Shown: positions 1 to 7,826 of the stretch, one piece after another
How the letters are laid out: each line of letters starts with the position of its first letter
Numbering within the stretch: the first letter of the stretch is position 1
Assembly (NCBI GenBank): GCA_002396385.1
Contig: DGTD01000032.1
Coordinates: 1 to 16,554, forward strand
Length of the DNA: 16,554 nt
Direction: 5' to 3'
DNA from: Bacteroidales bacterium UBA4345
GTDB taxonomy: Bacteria > Bacteroidota > Bacteroidia > Bacteroidales > Paludibacteraceae
Notes under the pieces: generated by a model
Told to the model about the DNA's origin: nothing
Database searches by the model: none
The model's input: the letters and a program-made list of their open reading frames with translations, nothing else
Made by a program: the position numbers and the translations under genes

Positions 1-56
1 GGGAATCTCAAAAGGGGCGCATTAGCGACTTTATTTTCTATATTATTGTTATTCAT
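1..56 (-). CDS. hsdS: Type I restriction enzyme specificity subunit HsdS, N-terminal fragment
   Basis: Only the first 18 codons and two bases of the next lie in the window; the gene runs off the left edge. The start codon is ATG at 56-54. The peptide begins MNNNNIENKVANAPLLRFP, and the 'P-x-L-R-F-P' signature about 13 to 19 residues from the start is the usual opening of HsdS proteins, just before the first target-recognition domain. An AGGA at 66-63 sits 6 nt before the ATG. A longer in-frame start (ATG at 107-105, adding 17 residues) is possible, but the family normally starts close to the LRFP motif. HsdS would give DNA sequence specificity to the HsdM and HsdR encoded upstream, which otherwise lack a specificity subunit in this window. 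The identification rests on a short motif plus the context of the locus. Confidence 0.72.
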   Translation of the reverse strand, partial: MNNNNIENKVANAPLLRF

Positions 57-57
57 G

Positions 58-156
58 TTATTTCCTATTAAATCTCTCAAATTCCTCTCCTGAATTGTAT
101 AATCCATTCACTATACAAGTATGACTAGGCATATTGTCATCATCATAAAATAGCAT
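58..156 (-). CDS. Possible 32-aa leader ORF directly upstream of hsdS
   Basis: A short open frame starts at ATG 156-154 (MLFYDDDNMPSHTC...) and ends in TAA at 60-58, one base before the hsdS ATG. The spacing TAA-C-ATG would allow a ribosome finishing this ORF to restart on hsdS, and the AGGA for hsdS lies within its last codons. The peptide is acidic in the first half and has no recognisable domain. It could be a translated leader, the leftover 3' end of a lost gene, or a chance frame in AT-rich DNA. Nothing in the sequence separates these, so it is reported mainly because of its placement. Confidence 0.25.
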   Translation of the reverse strand: MLFYDDDNMPSHTCIVNGLYNSGEEFERFNRK

Positions 157-212
157 TACACTATGATAATCAGTACTTTATATTTAGAAAATGCATTAAT
201 TTATAATAATAG

Positions 213-263
213 CGCTTGTAAAACCGCTTGTAAAGCGCTTGTAATTTTATGGTTTTACAAGCG
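213..263 (-). repeat. Cluster of four CGCTTGTAA repeats forming a 13-bp perfect inverted repeat
   Basis: CGCTTGTAA occurs at 213-221, 225-233 and 236-244 in direct orientation and once inverted at 255-263. The outer copies extend to a perfect 13-bp inverted repeat: CGCTTGTAAAACC at 213-225 against its complement at 251-263, with a 25-nt loop that holds the other two copies. The right arm overlaps the last codons of the AlbA_2 gene, whose stop is at 249-247. In minus-strand RNA the single 5' arm could pair with any of three alternative 3' arms. No T-run follows on the minus strand, so this is not a standard intrinsic terminator. It could be an RNA processing or attenuation structure, a protein-binding array, or a recombination site ahead of hsdS. 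Confidence 0.8.
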
Positions 264-1908
264 ACCATGTAGATTTATTTCCTCCTACAGTTTCATTCTT
301 TATCTTTTTTTCTACTCTGAGTTTTCGAAGCATATTATTAATTTTATACTCCTTTTGTTGGTCGCTCAACTTGTCAGGTAAAAGATCAAACAGCAATTTT
401 ACAATCTCCGTTTTACTTAGAGAGCCATGGTCTTTGAGCGAGTCGAGAAGGAAAGTTTCGCACTTCTTCGCATCTAGTCCTTTATGCTTTGTGTACTCCA
501 CTTTTTGATCGGTTGCTTGGGCAATCCGCTTTGATACATATATATTTGGCAATCGTCCTTCTATCAAATGGCGCTTACGAAGCATTGCAACCGCTTCTTT
601 TGATATTTCATATCCCTTCTGTACACGGTCCAATAAAACGGCGTCAGTTAACGACATGTCCTGATTCTCCAAAAGAGTGAGACTATAGTTCTCATCAATT
701 ACGTTGCCTGGCATTGTAAGTATTGTTTCTGTTGGCGTTGACTTGTCATAGTCAGGCATTGGCAAGAAACGTGCCTTCTGGCTGACAAACATCTTGTGTA
801 TTCCATAGCCCTGAGAGTCTATCATCTTGATATTAACCATTGCTTTAACCAGAGCCGGGTTTCTGTAATCAGTAGGTGTCTTCTCGCCTGTAATATACAT
901 ACTGTAGTTCCCTTCAAAGAACCCGCCTGCATTTCGGAAAATCAACTGATTCTTGTCCTCTGTAACGATAATGCGAGAACTCATCTCAAAATTCTGATGT
1001 GCTATGGCATTATGCAATCCTTCGAGAATACTTTCCGTATCGTATTTCCAGACTTCGGCAGGAATCAATGAGTTCTTTGGATAAATCTTGAATCTGTAAT
1101 TTCGTATTCTCGCAAGCAATTTCGAAGTACTTTTTATATACGGGATAGTGTAAATATCACCGAACGTTTCACCATCCTGAAAACACTTCCATACAATCTG
1201 TGAAATATGGTTTAGTCGGTATGCTTCCTCTTCTCGTCCAACAAGAAGCAGGGTCGTATTCGTAATATGGCCACCTATTGTTAGCTTTGCCCTGTCGAGG
1301 AACACTGTGTCATCCCATGAATCACAGTCCTTGGAATATTGCGGAAACCGTTGCTTGTATCCTTCACGTGCCAGTTTAATTGCTTCTTCATCAAGGCATT
1401 TGATAGTCGCTCCTGCAACCACTTGTGCCGACCAGTCATATACTACATCACGTTCATCAAGAATTACCTCCAATCTTGAATCTGTCATTTCAACAAGGCT
1501 GTCGTCTATTCTCTGCCAAGCCTTGTTATGGGCATAGACAGGACGGCGCTTCATATGCTTCGGGACTTTTATTACCCAAACCGTCTTATGAGTATCGTCT
1601 GTAATGAAATCCTGCACTTCCAATCCTTCAGTGGGAAGATTGGTACACTGGTCTTTCAGTCTTAACTTTGCTTTGGACAGATCATAATTGTAGGTATCTG
1701 TTCCTACTATCTCAAGTGTCTTATCAACCACACCAATCAAAAGACTCCCCCCTTCCATGTTCGATAGAGCGGAAACATAAGATATAATATCATCCTTTTC
1801 TTTCCCGTTGAAATCGTTCTTGAGATTCTTGAACTCCTTCCATTCACAGGATTCGTCTTCTTTTGGGTAATTCTTTAGAAGGTATTGTTGCAATTCTAAC
1901 TCCGTCAT
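247..1908 (-). CDS. AlbA_2 / HATPase_c_4 domain protein (Schlafen-like, RecG-C-like) in type I RM locus
   Basis: This is a 553-residue cytoplasmic protein. The N-terminus has an AlbA_2 (Schlafen AlbA-like) domain: E22-W-K-E-F-K27 followed by S46-A-L-S-N and the glycine pair at 53-54 leading into SLLIGV, the usual 'A(N/S)...GG.L.IGV' signature. The middle has the pattern of the HATPase_c_4 domain found in proteins labelled 'putative ATP-dependent DNA helicase, RecG C-terminal': N300-A-I-A-H-Q-N-F, then LIFRNAGG, then NPALVKAMV...GYGIHKMF. The C-terminal ~130 residues are helical and basic, consistent with winged-helix DNA binding. There is no helicase motif, so a helicase name would be misleading. 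The gene starts 31 bp after the hsdM stop and precedes hsdS. Proteins of this type recur in restriction and other defence loci, but their biochemical role there is unsettled. An accessory or regulatory role for the RM system is inference. Confidence 0.82.
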   Translation of the reverse strand: MTELELQQYLLKNYPKEDESCEWKEFKNLKNDFNGKEKDDIISYVSALSNMEGGSLLIGVVDKTLEIVGTDTYNYDLSKAKLRLKDQCTNLPTEGLEVQDFITDDTHKTVWVIKVPKHMKRRPVYAHNKAWQRIDDSLVEMTDSRLEVILDERDVVYDWSAQVVAGATIKCLDEEAIKLAREGYKQRFPQYSKDCDSWDDTVFLDRAKLTIGGHITNTTLLLVGREEEAYRLNHISQIVWKCFQDGETFGDIYTIPYIKSTSKLLARIRNYRFKIYPKNSLIPAEVWKYDTESILEGLHNAIAHQNFEMSSRIIVTEDKNQLIFRNAGGFFEGNYSMYITGEKTPTDYRNPALVKAMVNIKMIDSQGYGIHKMFVSQKARFLPMPDYDKSTPTETILTMPGNVIDENYSLTLLENQDMSLTDAVLLDRVQKGYEISKEAVAMLRKRHLIEGRLPNIYVSKRIAQATDQKVEYTKHKGLDAKKCETFLLDSLKDHGSLSKTEIVKLLFDLLPDKLSDQQKEYKINNMLRKLRVEKKIKNETVGGNKSTWSLVKP

Positions 1909-1939
1909 AACGTCTTAAAACAAAGTGATTTCGTATATC

Positions 1940-3481
1940 TTATATCAATCCCAGCTCCTTCATGTAAACATCAATCTCCTTGTCAAGTTCAGCACGCTGG
2001 CTTTCAAGTTTTTTGATGTCAGCCATAACCTGCTTAATGTCAATTTCTTCCTCCTCTTCGAAAGTGTCAACATAACGTGGAATGTTGAGATTATAGTCGT
2101 TGTCAATAATCTCCTGCATTGACGCGCAATGGCTATATTTCTCAATCTCCTTGCGGTTGCGGTAGGTGTCCACAATCTTGTCGATGTTTTCTTGGCGGAG
2201 TTTGTTTTGTGTCTTAATCTTCTCAAATTCCTTGCTGGCATCGATAAACAGGATATTGTCATCGTCTTTGCGACACTTTTTTACAACAATAATACATGTA
2301 GGTATTGTGGTACCATAGAAAATGTTTGCTGGCAAACCGATGATGGCATCAATGCAGTTGCGTTTCTCTATCAAATATTTACGGATCTTTCCTTCGGAAG
2401 CACCACGGAACAGCACACCATGAGGCGCAACGCAGGCCATAGTGCCGTCTTCTGCCAAGTGGTGAAGCATGTGGAGGATGAAGGCATAATCAGCTTTGCT
2501 ACTTGGCGCTAACGCACCAGCTTTACTAAAGCGGTCGTCAACATTAAATTTCTCGTCAGCAGTCCAAGGCTGGCTGAAAGGCGGATTTGCAACCACTGCG
2601 TCAAACTGCATGTCTTTGAATGCGTCGGCCTCCAGTGTGTCACCGTTGTCGATGGTAAAATTACTGTACTTCACACCATGCAGCAGCATATTCATGCGGG
2701 CAAGGTTGTAGGTAGTCGGATTCTTCTCTTGCCCATAAATCTGGTCGGCTTTCCCACCCCGCGCTGTACGCAGTAGCAGGGACCCAGAGCCACAAGTAGG
2801 GTCGTACACGTTTCGCAGACGTGTCTTGCCAGTGGTAACAATGTCCGACAGTATTTGGCTGACTTCTTGCGGGGTGTAGAATTCGCCCGCTTTTTTCCCT
2901 GCACCCGCGGCAAACTGTCCGATCATATATTCGTAGGCGTCGCCCAAAATATCAATCTCACTTGCATCATTTAGTTTGAAATCAATACCATCAAGAGCAA
3001 GAAGCACCTCGCTAATAAGTTTGTTCTTATCATCAACCGTTTTCCCAAGTTTGGGAGACGTCAAATCGATGTCAGAGAACAGCCCGCTGAAGTCTTCTGC
3101 ACTGCTCTGTCCCGTGGTGCTATCCTCTATTCGCTTCAAGCTGCGTTCAAGGTTAGGAAGGATATTCTCCTTCTTATTGATCATACCAATGATGGTTGAG
3201 TACAGATATTCAGGTTCTATGAAATAGCCGAGTTGTTCAATGCAGCTTTCTTTCAACTCCTCCTTGAGTTCCTCATCATCGCTCGCCCAAAGTTTCTTGA
3301 AACTAATGCCGTCGTCGGCCAACATTCCATCAGCCTCCAACTCAATCTTCTCACTGAGGTATTTGTAGAAAATGAAACCAAGGGTGAAATACATAAAGTC
3401 ACCCGCACTCATGTTTCCGCGCAAGGTATTAGCCACCTGCCACAGCCTTGCCCTCAACAACTGCTGTAATTCTTCGCTCAT
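1940..3481 (-). CDS. hsdM: Type I restriction-modification system DNA methyltransferase subunit HsdM
   Basis: This 513-residue protein transfers a methyl group from S-adenosylmethionine to adenine N6 as part of the HsdM2S complex, and with HsdR forms the restriction complex. Residues 1-170 are the helical HsdM N-terminal domain (LWQVANTLRGNM...FYKYLSEK). Then come GEFYTP at 199-204, AdoMet motif I DPTCGSG at 227-233 and the catalytic NPPF at 299-302, all intact. The C-terminus (IKKLESQRAELDKEID) looks like the coiled coil that contacts HsdS. Length and the N-terminal pattern fit type IC enzymes such as EcoR124I. The gene starts 4 nt after the stop of the PD-(D/E)XK gene, and the AlbA_2 gene follows. 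No frameshift or missing motif is visible, so it should be active if hsdS is intact. Confidence 0.96.
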   Translation of the reverse strand: MSEELQQLLRARLWQVANTLRGNMSAGDFMYFTLGFIFYKYLSEKIELEADGMLADDGISFKKLWASDDEELKEELKESCIEQLGYFIEPEYLYSTIIGMINKKENILPNLERSLKRIEDSTTGQSSAEDFSGLFSDIDLTSPKLGKTVDDKNKLISEVLLALDGIDFKLNDASEIDILGDAYEYMIGQFAAGAGKKAGEFYTPQEVSQILSDIVTTGKTRLRNVYDPTCGSGSLLLRTARGGKADQIYGQEKNPTTYNLARMNMLLHGVKYSNFTIDNGDTLEADAFKDMQFDAVVANPPFSQPWTADEKFNVDDRFSKAGALAPSSKADYAFILHMLHHLAEDGTMACVAPHGVLFRGASEGKIRKYLIEKRNCIDAIIGLPANIFYGTTIPTCIIVVKKCRKDDDNILFIDASKEFEKIKTQNKLRQENIDKIVDTYRNRKEIEKYSHCASMQEIIDNDYNLNIPRYVDTFEEEEEIDIKQVMADIKKLESQRAELDKEIDVYMKELGLI

Positions 3482-3485
3482 ATTT

Positions 3486-4673
3486 TTATTCTGTTTTATT
3501 CTTAAAATTACACATGAATTTGATGATTTCCGTAGCCTTCGTTATCACTTCTTTTTCTTGATTAAACCCGTATCCACGTTTAATCCACTTGTTATCATCC
3601 TCTCTTATAAAGTCGTTTTTTAACAGTTCAAAATTAGGAAATAATTTCTCTAAATCACACCTGTCGTTTCTGCTCCATAACTTCAAAAAATATCCGTCTT
3701 CTTCACAGAATATGTCCAACGTGATATGGTGCTCTTCAAAGTTGAATTTTTCTAGAACGCAATCGTAATTATGCCAAATCCATACGGAGGAGAAAGGGTA
3801 AAATCCTTCTCTTTCAAAATATGCTTTCAACCTTTGTGCCCTATAGAGCATAAGTCCTTGGTACATCTCGCTGATGGATTTTACAGTTTTCCTGTTTTCT
3901 TCATCGTCACAAATTGTGCGATAAAATTCCTCCATTATTTTATTCATGTTCAAACTTTCTGCTAAGTTTTCTAATAGTTCTATATATTGCCGTAATACGG
4001 ATGCCGTATTGATATATTTGGCATTTTTCTGACACATCATTAGCCAGGAATACACTAAATCCAACTTTTTGTCATCACAAGCTAGCATTATTGAAATCTT
4101 ATTTTCTAATTCCTTTTTCTCCTCCTGTGTCCAATCTTCTTCGTTAGGCCTTTTATCCTTGTCCAAAGGTATATAGATTATTTTATCTACTATATAGCCA
4201 TCTTCAAGCATTGCCTTATAATATCGGGGTATCTGCCTTTGCATATCTCCGGCATTGTTCAGTTTGTTTTCTATTATTATACAGTGCCTTGATGATGTAG
4301 ATTTTATTAGTATGTCAATTCTGTGCAGTTCCCTTATTACCTCTGCCGTTACATAGTCACTCTTATGAATTCTCTTTTCTGAATCAATAAGATTGTCGTT
4401 GATACAGTCAATAAACTGGAATAGAAATACATTTCCTTCTCTGTGGCATCCTTGGGGGTCAAGAATCTCTTTAAGAATATCTGAATGGTAATTCTCTCTG
4501 TAGTATATGTCCGACGCCAGAGTGAACGCATTAAATCCAATCTCGTGTGAATTCTGTTTTTCTAAAACATAGTCACTAGCTACGGATTTAACAGAATTGA
4601 TGTAGTCAATCAATCCTTCTATTGTCTTGTTCTCTTTCGTTCGCCAGTTTTTGAGAAAGTCCTCTGTATTCAC
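3486..4673 (-). CDS. PD-(D/E)XK nuclease superfamily protein embedded in the type I RM operon
   Basis: This 395-residue protein carries a PD-(D/E)XK nuclease core, probably of the PDDEXK_4 type. Visible residues are E69 (HSDILKEIL), D120 (HRIDILIK), E135-N-K137 (CIIIENKLNNAGD) and a QxxxY motif at Q147-Y151 (QIPRYY), which together make a complete active-site set. The remaining ~240 residues are helical with a mixed C-terminal part and no recognised domain. The start is GTG at 4673-4671, whose G is also the last base of the hsdR TAG (TAGTG), so translation is very likely coupled to hsdR. No ATG lies near. hsdM begins 4 nt after its stop. Some PDDEXK_4 proteins are standalone genes in defence islands. 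Here it may be an added nuclease, a restriction alleviation or control factor, or a passenger. Its catalytic set suggests activity on nucleic acid; the role is inferred. Confidence 0.85.
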   Translation of the reverse strand: MNTEDFLKNWRTKENKTIEGLIDYINSVKSVASDYVLEKQNSHEIGFNAFTLASDIYYRENYHSDILKEILDPQGCHREGNVFLFQFIDCINDNLIDSEKRIHKSDYVTAEVIRELHRIDILIKSTSSRHCIIIENKLNNAGDMQRQIPRYYKAMLEDGYIVDKIIYIPLDKDKRPNEEDWTQEEKKELENKISIMLACDDKKLDLVYSWLMMCQKNAKYINTASVLRQYIELLENLAESLNMNKIMEEFYRTICDDEENRKTVKSISEMYQGLMLYRAQRLKAYFEREGFYPFSSVWIWHNYDCVLEKFNFEEHHITLDIFCEEDGYFLKLWSRNDRCDLEKLFPNFELLKNDFIREDDNKWIKRGYGFNQEKEVITKATEIIKFMCNFKNKTE

Positions 4674-7567
4674 TATTCTTCCAAATTATATGTGTCAATA
4701 ATGTCACGCAATCGCATCACCAGCTGCTCACGCTTCTTGCGTTTGGCTATAAGCCCTAGTTTTCTTTCCTTCAACACAGCATCCAGTAGCTCTGTCTTCT
4801 CCCTGTGCAGGAAGTTCCATTCGCTGATGTAGGCCAACAGCGTATCAAATGGTATGTCTTCCTCTTCTGAGAGTTGTTCTAGTTGGTGCTGGCGTTCCAA
4901 GTCAACAAAGGCGTTCATTCGCTCCTTCAGGTTGAGTTGGCCTGATTCCTGCAGGTGAATGTATTCGAGAGGGTTTGCATCAATCACCTCCTTAATAAAT
5001 CGGTCAATCAATTCGCTCTTGCCACGCAGGCTCGCATCCTGGTTGAGTGTGTCGATAATCTTTTTCCTTTCAGTCTGGTAGGTTCCGCTCATAGGGTCAA
5101 GTTTTCCTATCAACATCAGGATGTAATCCACGTTGATGGTGTCGCTATGCAACAGCTCCAAACAGAAGTCCACATCTTCCAGTGTAAGTGGCTCTCCATA
5201 CGGGACCTCTTCTTCTGCGGCAGCTCTAACGGCTTCTTGTTCAATTTTTTGCTTTTGGCATTTCACCTCCATAGCAATATCAAGGTACTTGCTTTTAAAG
5301 TCTAAGTATTCTTGCTCTTGAATAGGAAGGTCAGGGTCATCTGGCTCGAAATCGTTGTAAACTTGAATCTCGGTCTGTTTTTTCAAAATCTCACGGAAGG
5401 CGATGACAAATTCCACTTTGGCTCTTTCTCCTTGGATTTGGTCAACAGACTCAACGTCGGGGTATTTCTCTTTGAAAGCTCTGGAAAGTTCAACCAGTTC
5501 CGCCTTCAGTTCAGAGAAAGGTTTTCGAAGTACTGTTTCACAGTCGTGCCCTTCACTAAAGAGTTTCACAGCTTCATCAACTTTTTCCTTCAAATCACGC
5601 ATACACATGATTTGACCAAACTGCTTCTTTTCATTGAGCACACGGTTAGTTCGGCTAAAAGCCTGAATTAGGTTGTGGTACTCAAGGTTTTTATCAACAT
5701 ACAGAGTATTGAGTTTCTTGGCATCGAAACCTGTCAACATCATACCGACGACAATCAGTAGGTCGAGTGGTTCCATGGCCTTTTCAGGCAATCGCTTCAT
5801 TCTCAAACTCACATCGTCATAGTAGGCCGTAAAGTTTTCCGGGGTGAACGATGTGTGGAACATGGTGTTGTAGTCATCCATAATCTCCTTCATATCGTCT
5901 GAATTGTCATTAACCTCACTTGTGTTTCCACTGCCTGGCATACCTGTATTCTCATTCTCCGAGTAGCCATAGTCAATCCGTTTCGAAAAAATTGCACCAA
6001 TCCTTATATCCGGCACTTTCACCTCTTCACCCTTAGAGTTTTCGAAAGTCCCTTGTGCCTTTATCTTCTTGAAGATTCTGTAGTACTTCATAAGGACGGG
6101 GATGCTCGAAACGGCGAACAGGGCTTCAAATTCGCCCTGCATGGTTGACTTCTGGTGGTTCTCAAATATAAACTTGACAATCTCCTCCATGCGTTTGTCG
6201 CTTTCGTAATTCTCCACATTGCTACCGTTGTAGTATTCCACGTTAAACGCCAGAACATTGTTGTCGGCAATGGCATCCTTAATCAGGTAATTGTGCAGGC
6301 TTTTGTCGAAGACGTCGGCAGTTGTAACATCGTTCTTTGCGTTTTCGGGGAAGATTGGGGTTCCCGTGAATCCAAATATCTGCAAATTATTGAAGAACTT
6401 GGTGATATTCTTATGGCATAAGCCAAAGTGTCCACGGTGGCACTCGTCGAAGATCATAACCACCTTCTTGTCCCTCAGCTCTTCTAGTTTGCCCATATAG
6501 AAATCCTTGGTTACAGCCACATTAAGTTTCTGTATGGTTGTGAGCGTTATCTTGTTATTCGGGTCAGTCAGGCGCTTCATCAGTTCATATGTGTTGTCCG
6601 TGTCGTCCACTGCACCAGGCTCAAACGCCTCGTATTCCAGCTTGGTCTGGCTGTCCAAGTCATGGCGGTCAACTACGAATAAAACCTTGTCCACATCATC
6701 AATCTCGCCAATCAGCTGTGCGGCCTTAAAAGAGGTCAGCGTCTTTCCACTACCCGTTGTATGCCAGATGTAGCCGTTTTTTCCAGTATTCTTTACACAG
6801 TCAAGAATAGCCTCTACGGCATAGTATTGGTACGGACGGAGCACCATCAGGCTTTTCGAACCTTCGTGCATCACCACATATTTGGCAAGGAACTTGCCAA
6901 CAAGGCATTTTGAAAGGAATTCAGAAGCAAATAGGTCAAGTTTATTGAACTTGACGTTCGCTTTATCAGTCCAGTTGAAGGTGAACTTGAATCCGCAATT
7001 CGGGTTATTAGCGAAATACCTGGTGTCAACACCATTGCTGATTACGAATATCTGCACATAGTCAAACAGTTCGCCATAGCTTACCTTATGGTAGTATTCA
7101 ATCTCCTCGAAAGCCTTTCGCAGGGCAATGCCCCTTTTCTTAAGTTCTATCTGTAGCAGAGGCAAGCCGTTTACAAGGATGGTCACGTCGTAACGGCAAT
7201 TCTTCTTACCCCTTCTGCTTATCTGGTTGGCCACCTGGAAAATGTTCTTGCACCAGTTGGTCTTTTCAAGAAACTTCAGCCAAAGGTGCTCACCATTCTC
7301 CAGTTCTATACTGAACATGTCGCGCAAGCGCTTCGACTTTTCAAAACGGCTGCCTCCGTTTAGGTGCAGGCACACCTTTTCAAACTCCTCGTCTGTTAGA
7401 GTTGTACGTCCGAAACGTTGAAGTTCCTTCGCATTCAAACGTTCCAACTGCATCTTGAAATTGGAGTAAAGTTCTTTTTCGTCCTTAATATATGCCCGTT
7501 CATAGTCCATGCCCACCAATTTGGCAATGAGTTCCTCTTCGAGCATTGCTTCGCTTTGCGTTGTCAT
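4673..7567 (-). CDS. hsdR: Type I restriction enzyme endonuclease/translocase subunit HsdR
   Basis: This 964-residue motor and nuclease subunit pumps DNA with ATP and cuts away from the recognition site. The N-terminal nuclease domain shows D127 (RYDVTILVNG) and E141-L-K143 (QIELKKRG), the PD-(D/E)XK set. The SF2 motor follows: Walker A GSGKT at 272-276, VVDRHDLDSQT (motif Ia), DECH at 374-377, GFTGTP (motif III), then MMLTGFD and IQAFSRTNR (motifs V and VI). The ~250-residue helical C-terminus would contact HsdM. The ATG at 7567 is preceded by purine-rich AAGGAAGGAAAGGA, a good ribosome-binding site. It is the first gene of the RM transcription unit. The stop TAG shares a base with the GTG start of the nuclease gene. 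Length is normal for the family and all motifs are present. Confidence 0.96.
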   Translation of the reverse strand: MTTQSEAMLEEELIAKLVGMDYERAYIKDEKELYSNFKMQLERLNAKELQRFGRTTLTDEEFEKVCLHLNGGSRFEKSKRLRDMFSIELENGEHLWLKFLEKTNWCKNIFQVANQISRRGKKNCRYDVTILVNGLPLLQIELKKRGIALRKAFEEIEYYHKVSYGELFDYVQIFVISNGVDTRYFANNPNCGFKFTFNWTDKANVKFNKLDLFASEFLSKCLVGKFLAKYVVMHEGSKSLMVLRPYQYYAVEAILDCVKNTGKNGYIWHTTGSGKTLTSFKAAQLIGEIDDVDKVLFVVDRHDLDSQTKLEYEAFEPGAVDDTDNTYELMKRLTDPNNKITLTTIQKLNVAVTKDFYMGKLEELRDKKVVMIFDECHRGHFGLCHKNITKFFNNLQIFGFTGTPIFPENAKNDVTTADVFDKSLHNYLIKDAIADNNVLAFNVEYYNGSNVENYESDKRMEEIVKFIFENHQKSTMQGEFEALFAVSSIPVLMKYYRIFKKIKAQGTFENSKGEEVKVPDIRIGAIFSKRIDYGYSENENTGMPGSGNTSEVNDNSDDMKEIMDDYNTMFHTSFTPENFTAYYDDVSLRMKRLPEKAMEPLDLLIVVGMMLTGFDAKKLNTLYVDKNLEYHNLIQAFSRTNRVLNEKKQFGQIMCMRDLKEKVDEAVKLFSEGHDCETVLRKPFSELKAELVELSRAFKEKYPDVESVDQIQGERAKVEFVIAFREILKKQTEIQVYNDFEPDDPDLPIQEQEYLDFKSKYLDIAMEVKCQKQKIEQEAVRAAAEEEVPYGEPLTLEDVDFCLELLHSDTINVDYILMLIGKLDPMSGTYQTERKKIIDTLNQDASLRGKSELIDRFIKEVIDANPLEYIHLQESGQLNLKERMNAFVDLERQHQLEQLSEEEDIPFDTLLAYISEWNFLHREKTELLDAVLKERKLGLIAKRKKREQLVMRLRDIIDTYNLEE

Positions 7568-7647
7568 TTTACGTCCTTTCCTTCCTTAAGAGATAAAAAT
7601 GGTAAATTCTTTGCCTTTCGATAGCAATTTTACCAGACCGTAAACTT

Positions 7648-7655
7648 TAAAGATA
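7648..7655 (-). promoter_or_regulatory. Candidate -7 box of the hsdR promoter
   Basis: On the minus strand TATCTTTA matches seven of eight positions of the Bacteroides -7 consensus TAnnTTTG. It lies about 80 nt upstream of the hsdR ATG in a run (TTGCTATCTTTAAAG) typical of Bacteroidota promoters. The -33 element is weak: TTG at 7680-7678 gives 22 bp spacing, while the better TTTG at 7671-7668 is only 12 bp away. The 257-bp gap upstream of hsdR also makes a promoter here likely. Confidence 0.4.
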
Positions 7656-7733
7656 GCAATAAAAGGCCAAACAACAGCAACAAAAAGTGGCAACTATTCT
7701 GTATCACTTCAATTTTTAACTAGAATCAAGTTC

Positions 7734-7810
7734 TGAAAGACCTCGACAAACGCATTGAGGTTACCAAAAAACAGGCTGGCGGCAGTAGCGCCGTAGTGGT
7801 GGTGGAGTAG
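7734..7810 (+). repeat. 77-bp direct repeat, copy A (gene 3'-end remnant)
   Basis: This block matches 8633-8709 at 72 of 77 positions. In the plus-strand frame it ends ...VTKKQAGGSSAVVVVE followed by TAG at 7808-7810. Four of the five differences between copies fall in third codon positions of this frame and are synonymous (GTT/GTC, ACC/ACT, AAA/AAG, GGC/GGA). The fifth changes Asp to His near the 5' boundary. In the minus-strand frame that is open in both copies the same four changes alter amino acids. The ancestral coding strand was therefore probably plus, against the direction of all neighbouring genes. An in-frame TAG lies about 30 bp upstream, so this copy is only a tail fragment. The source gene is not recognised. 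Confidence 0.75.
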
Positions 7811-7826
7811 ATAAACCGGGGTTACC

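Noticed and set aside
54..107. Alternative hsdS start at ATG 107-105.
   Set aside because: It would place LRFP at about residue 34, later than usual. The ATG at 56-54 has an AGGA at proper spacing.
213..263. CRISPR array.
   Set aside because: Units are only ~9-13 bp, spacing is 2-3 bp and one copy is inverted; no repeat-spacer architecture.
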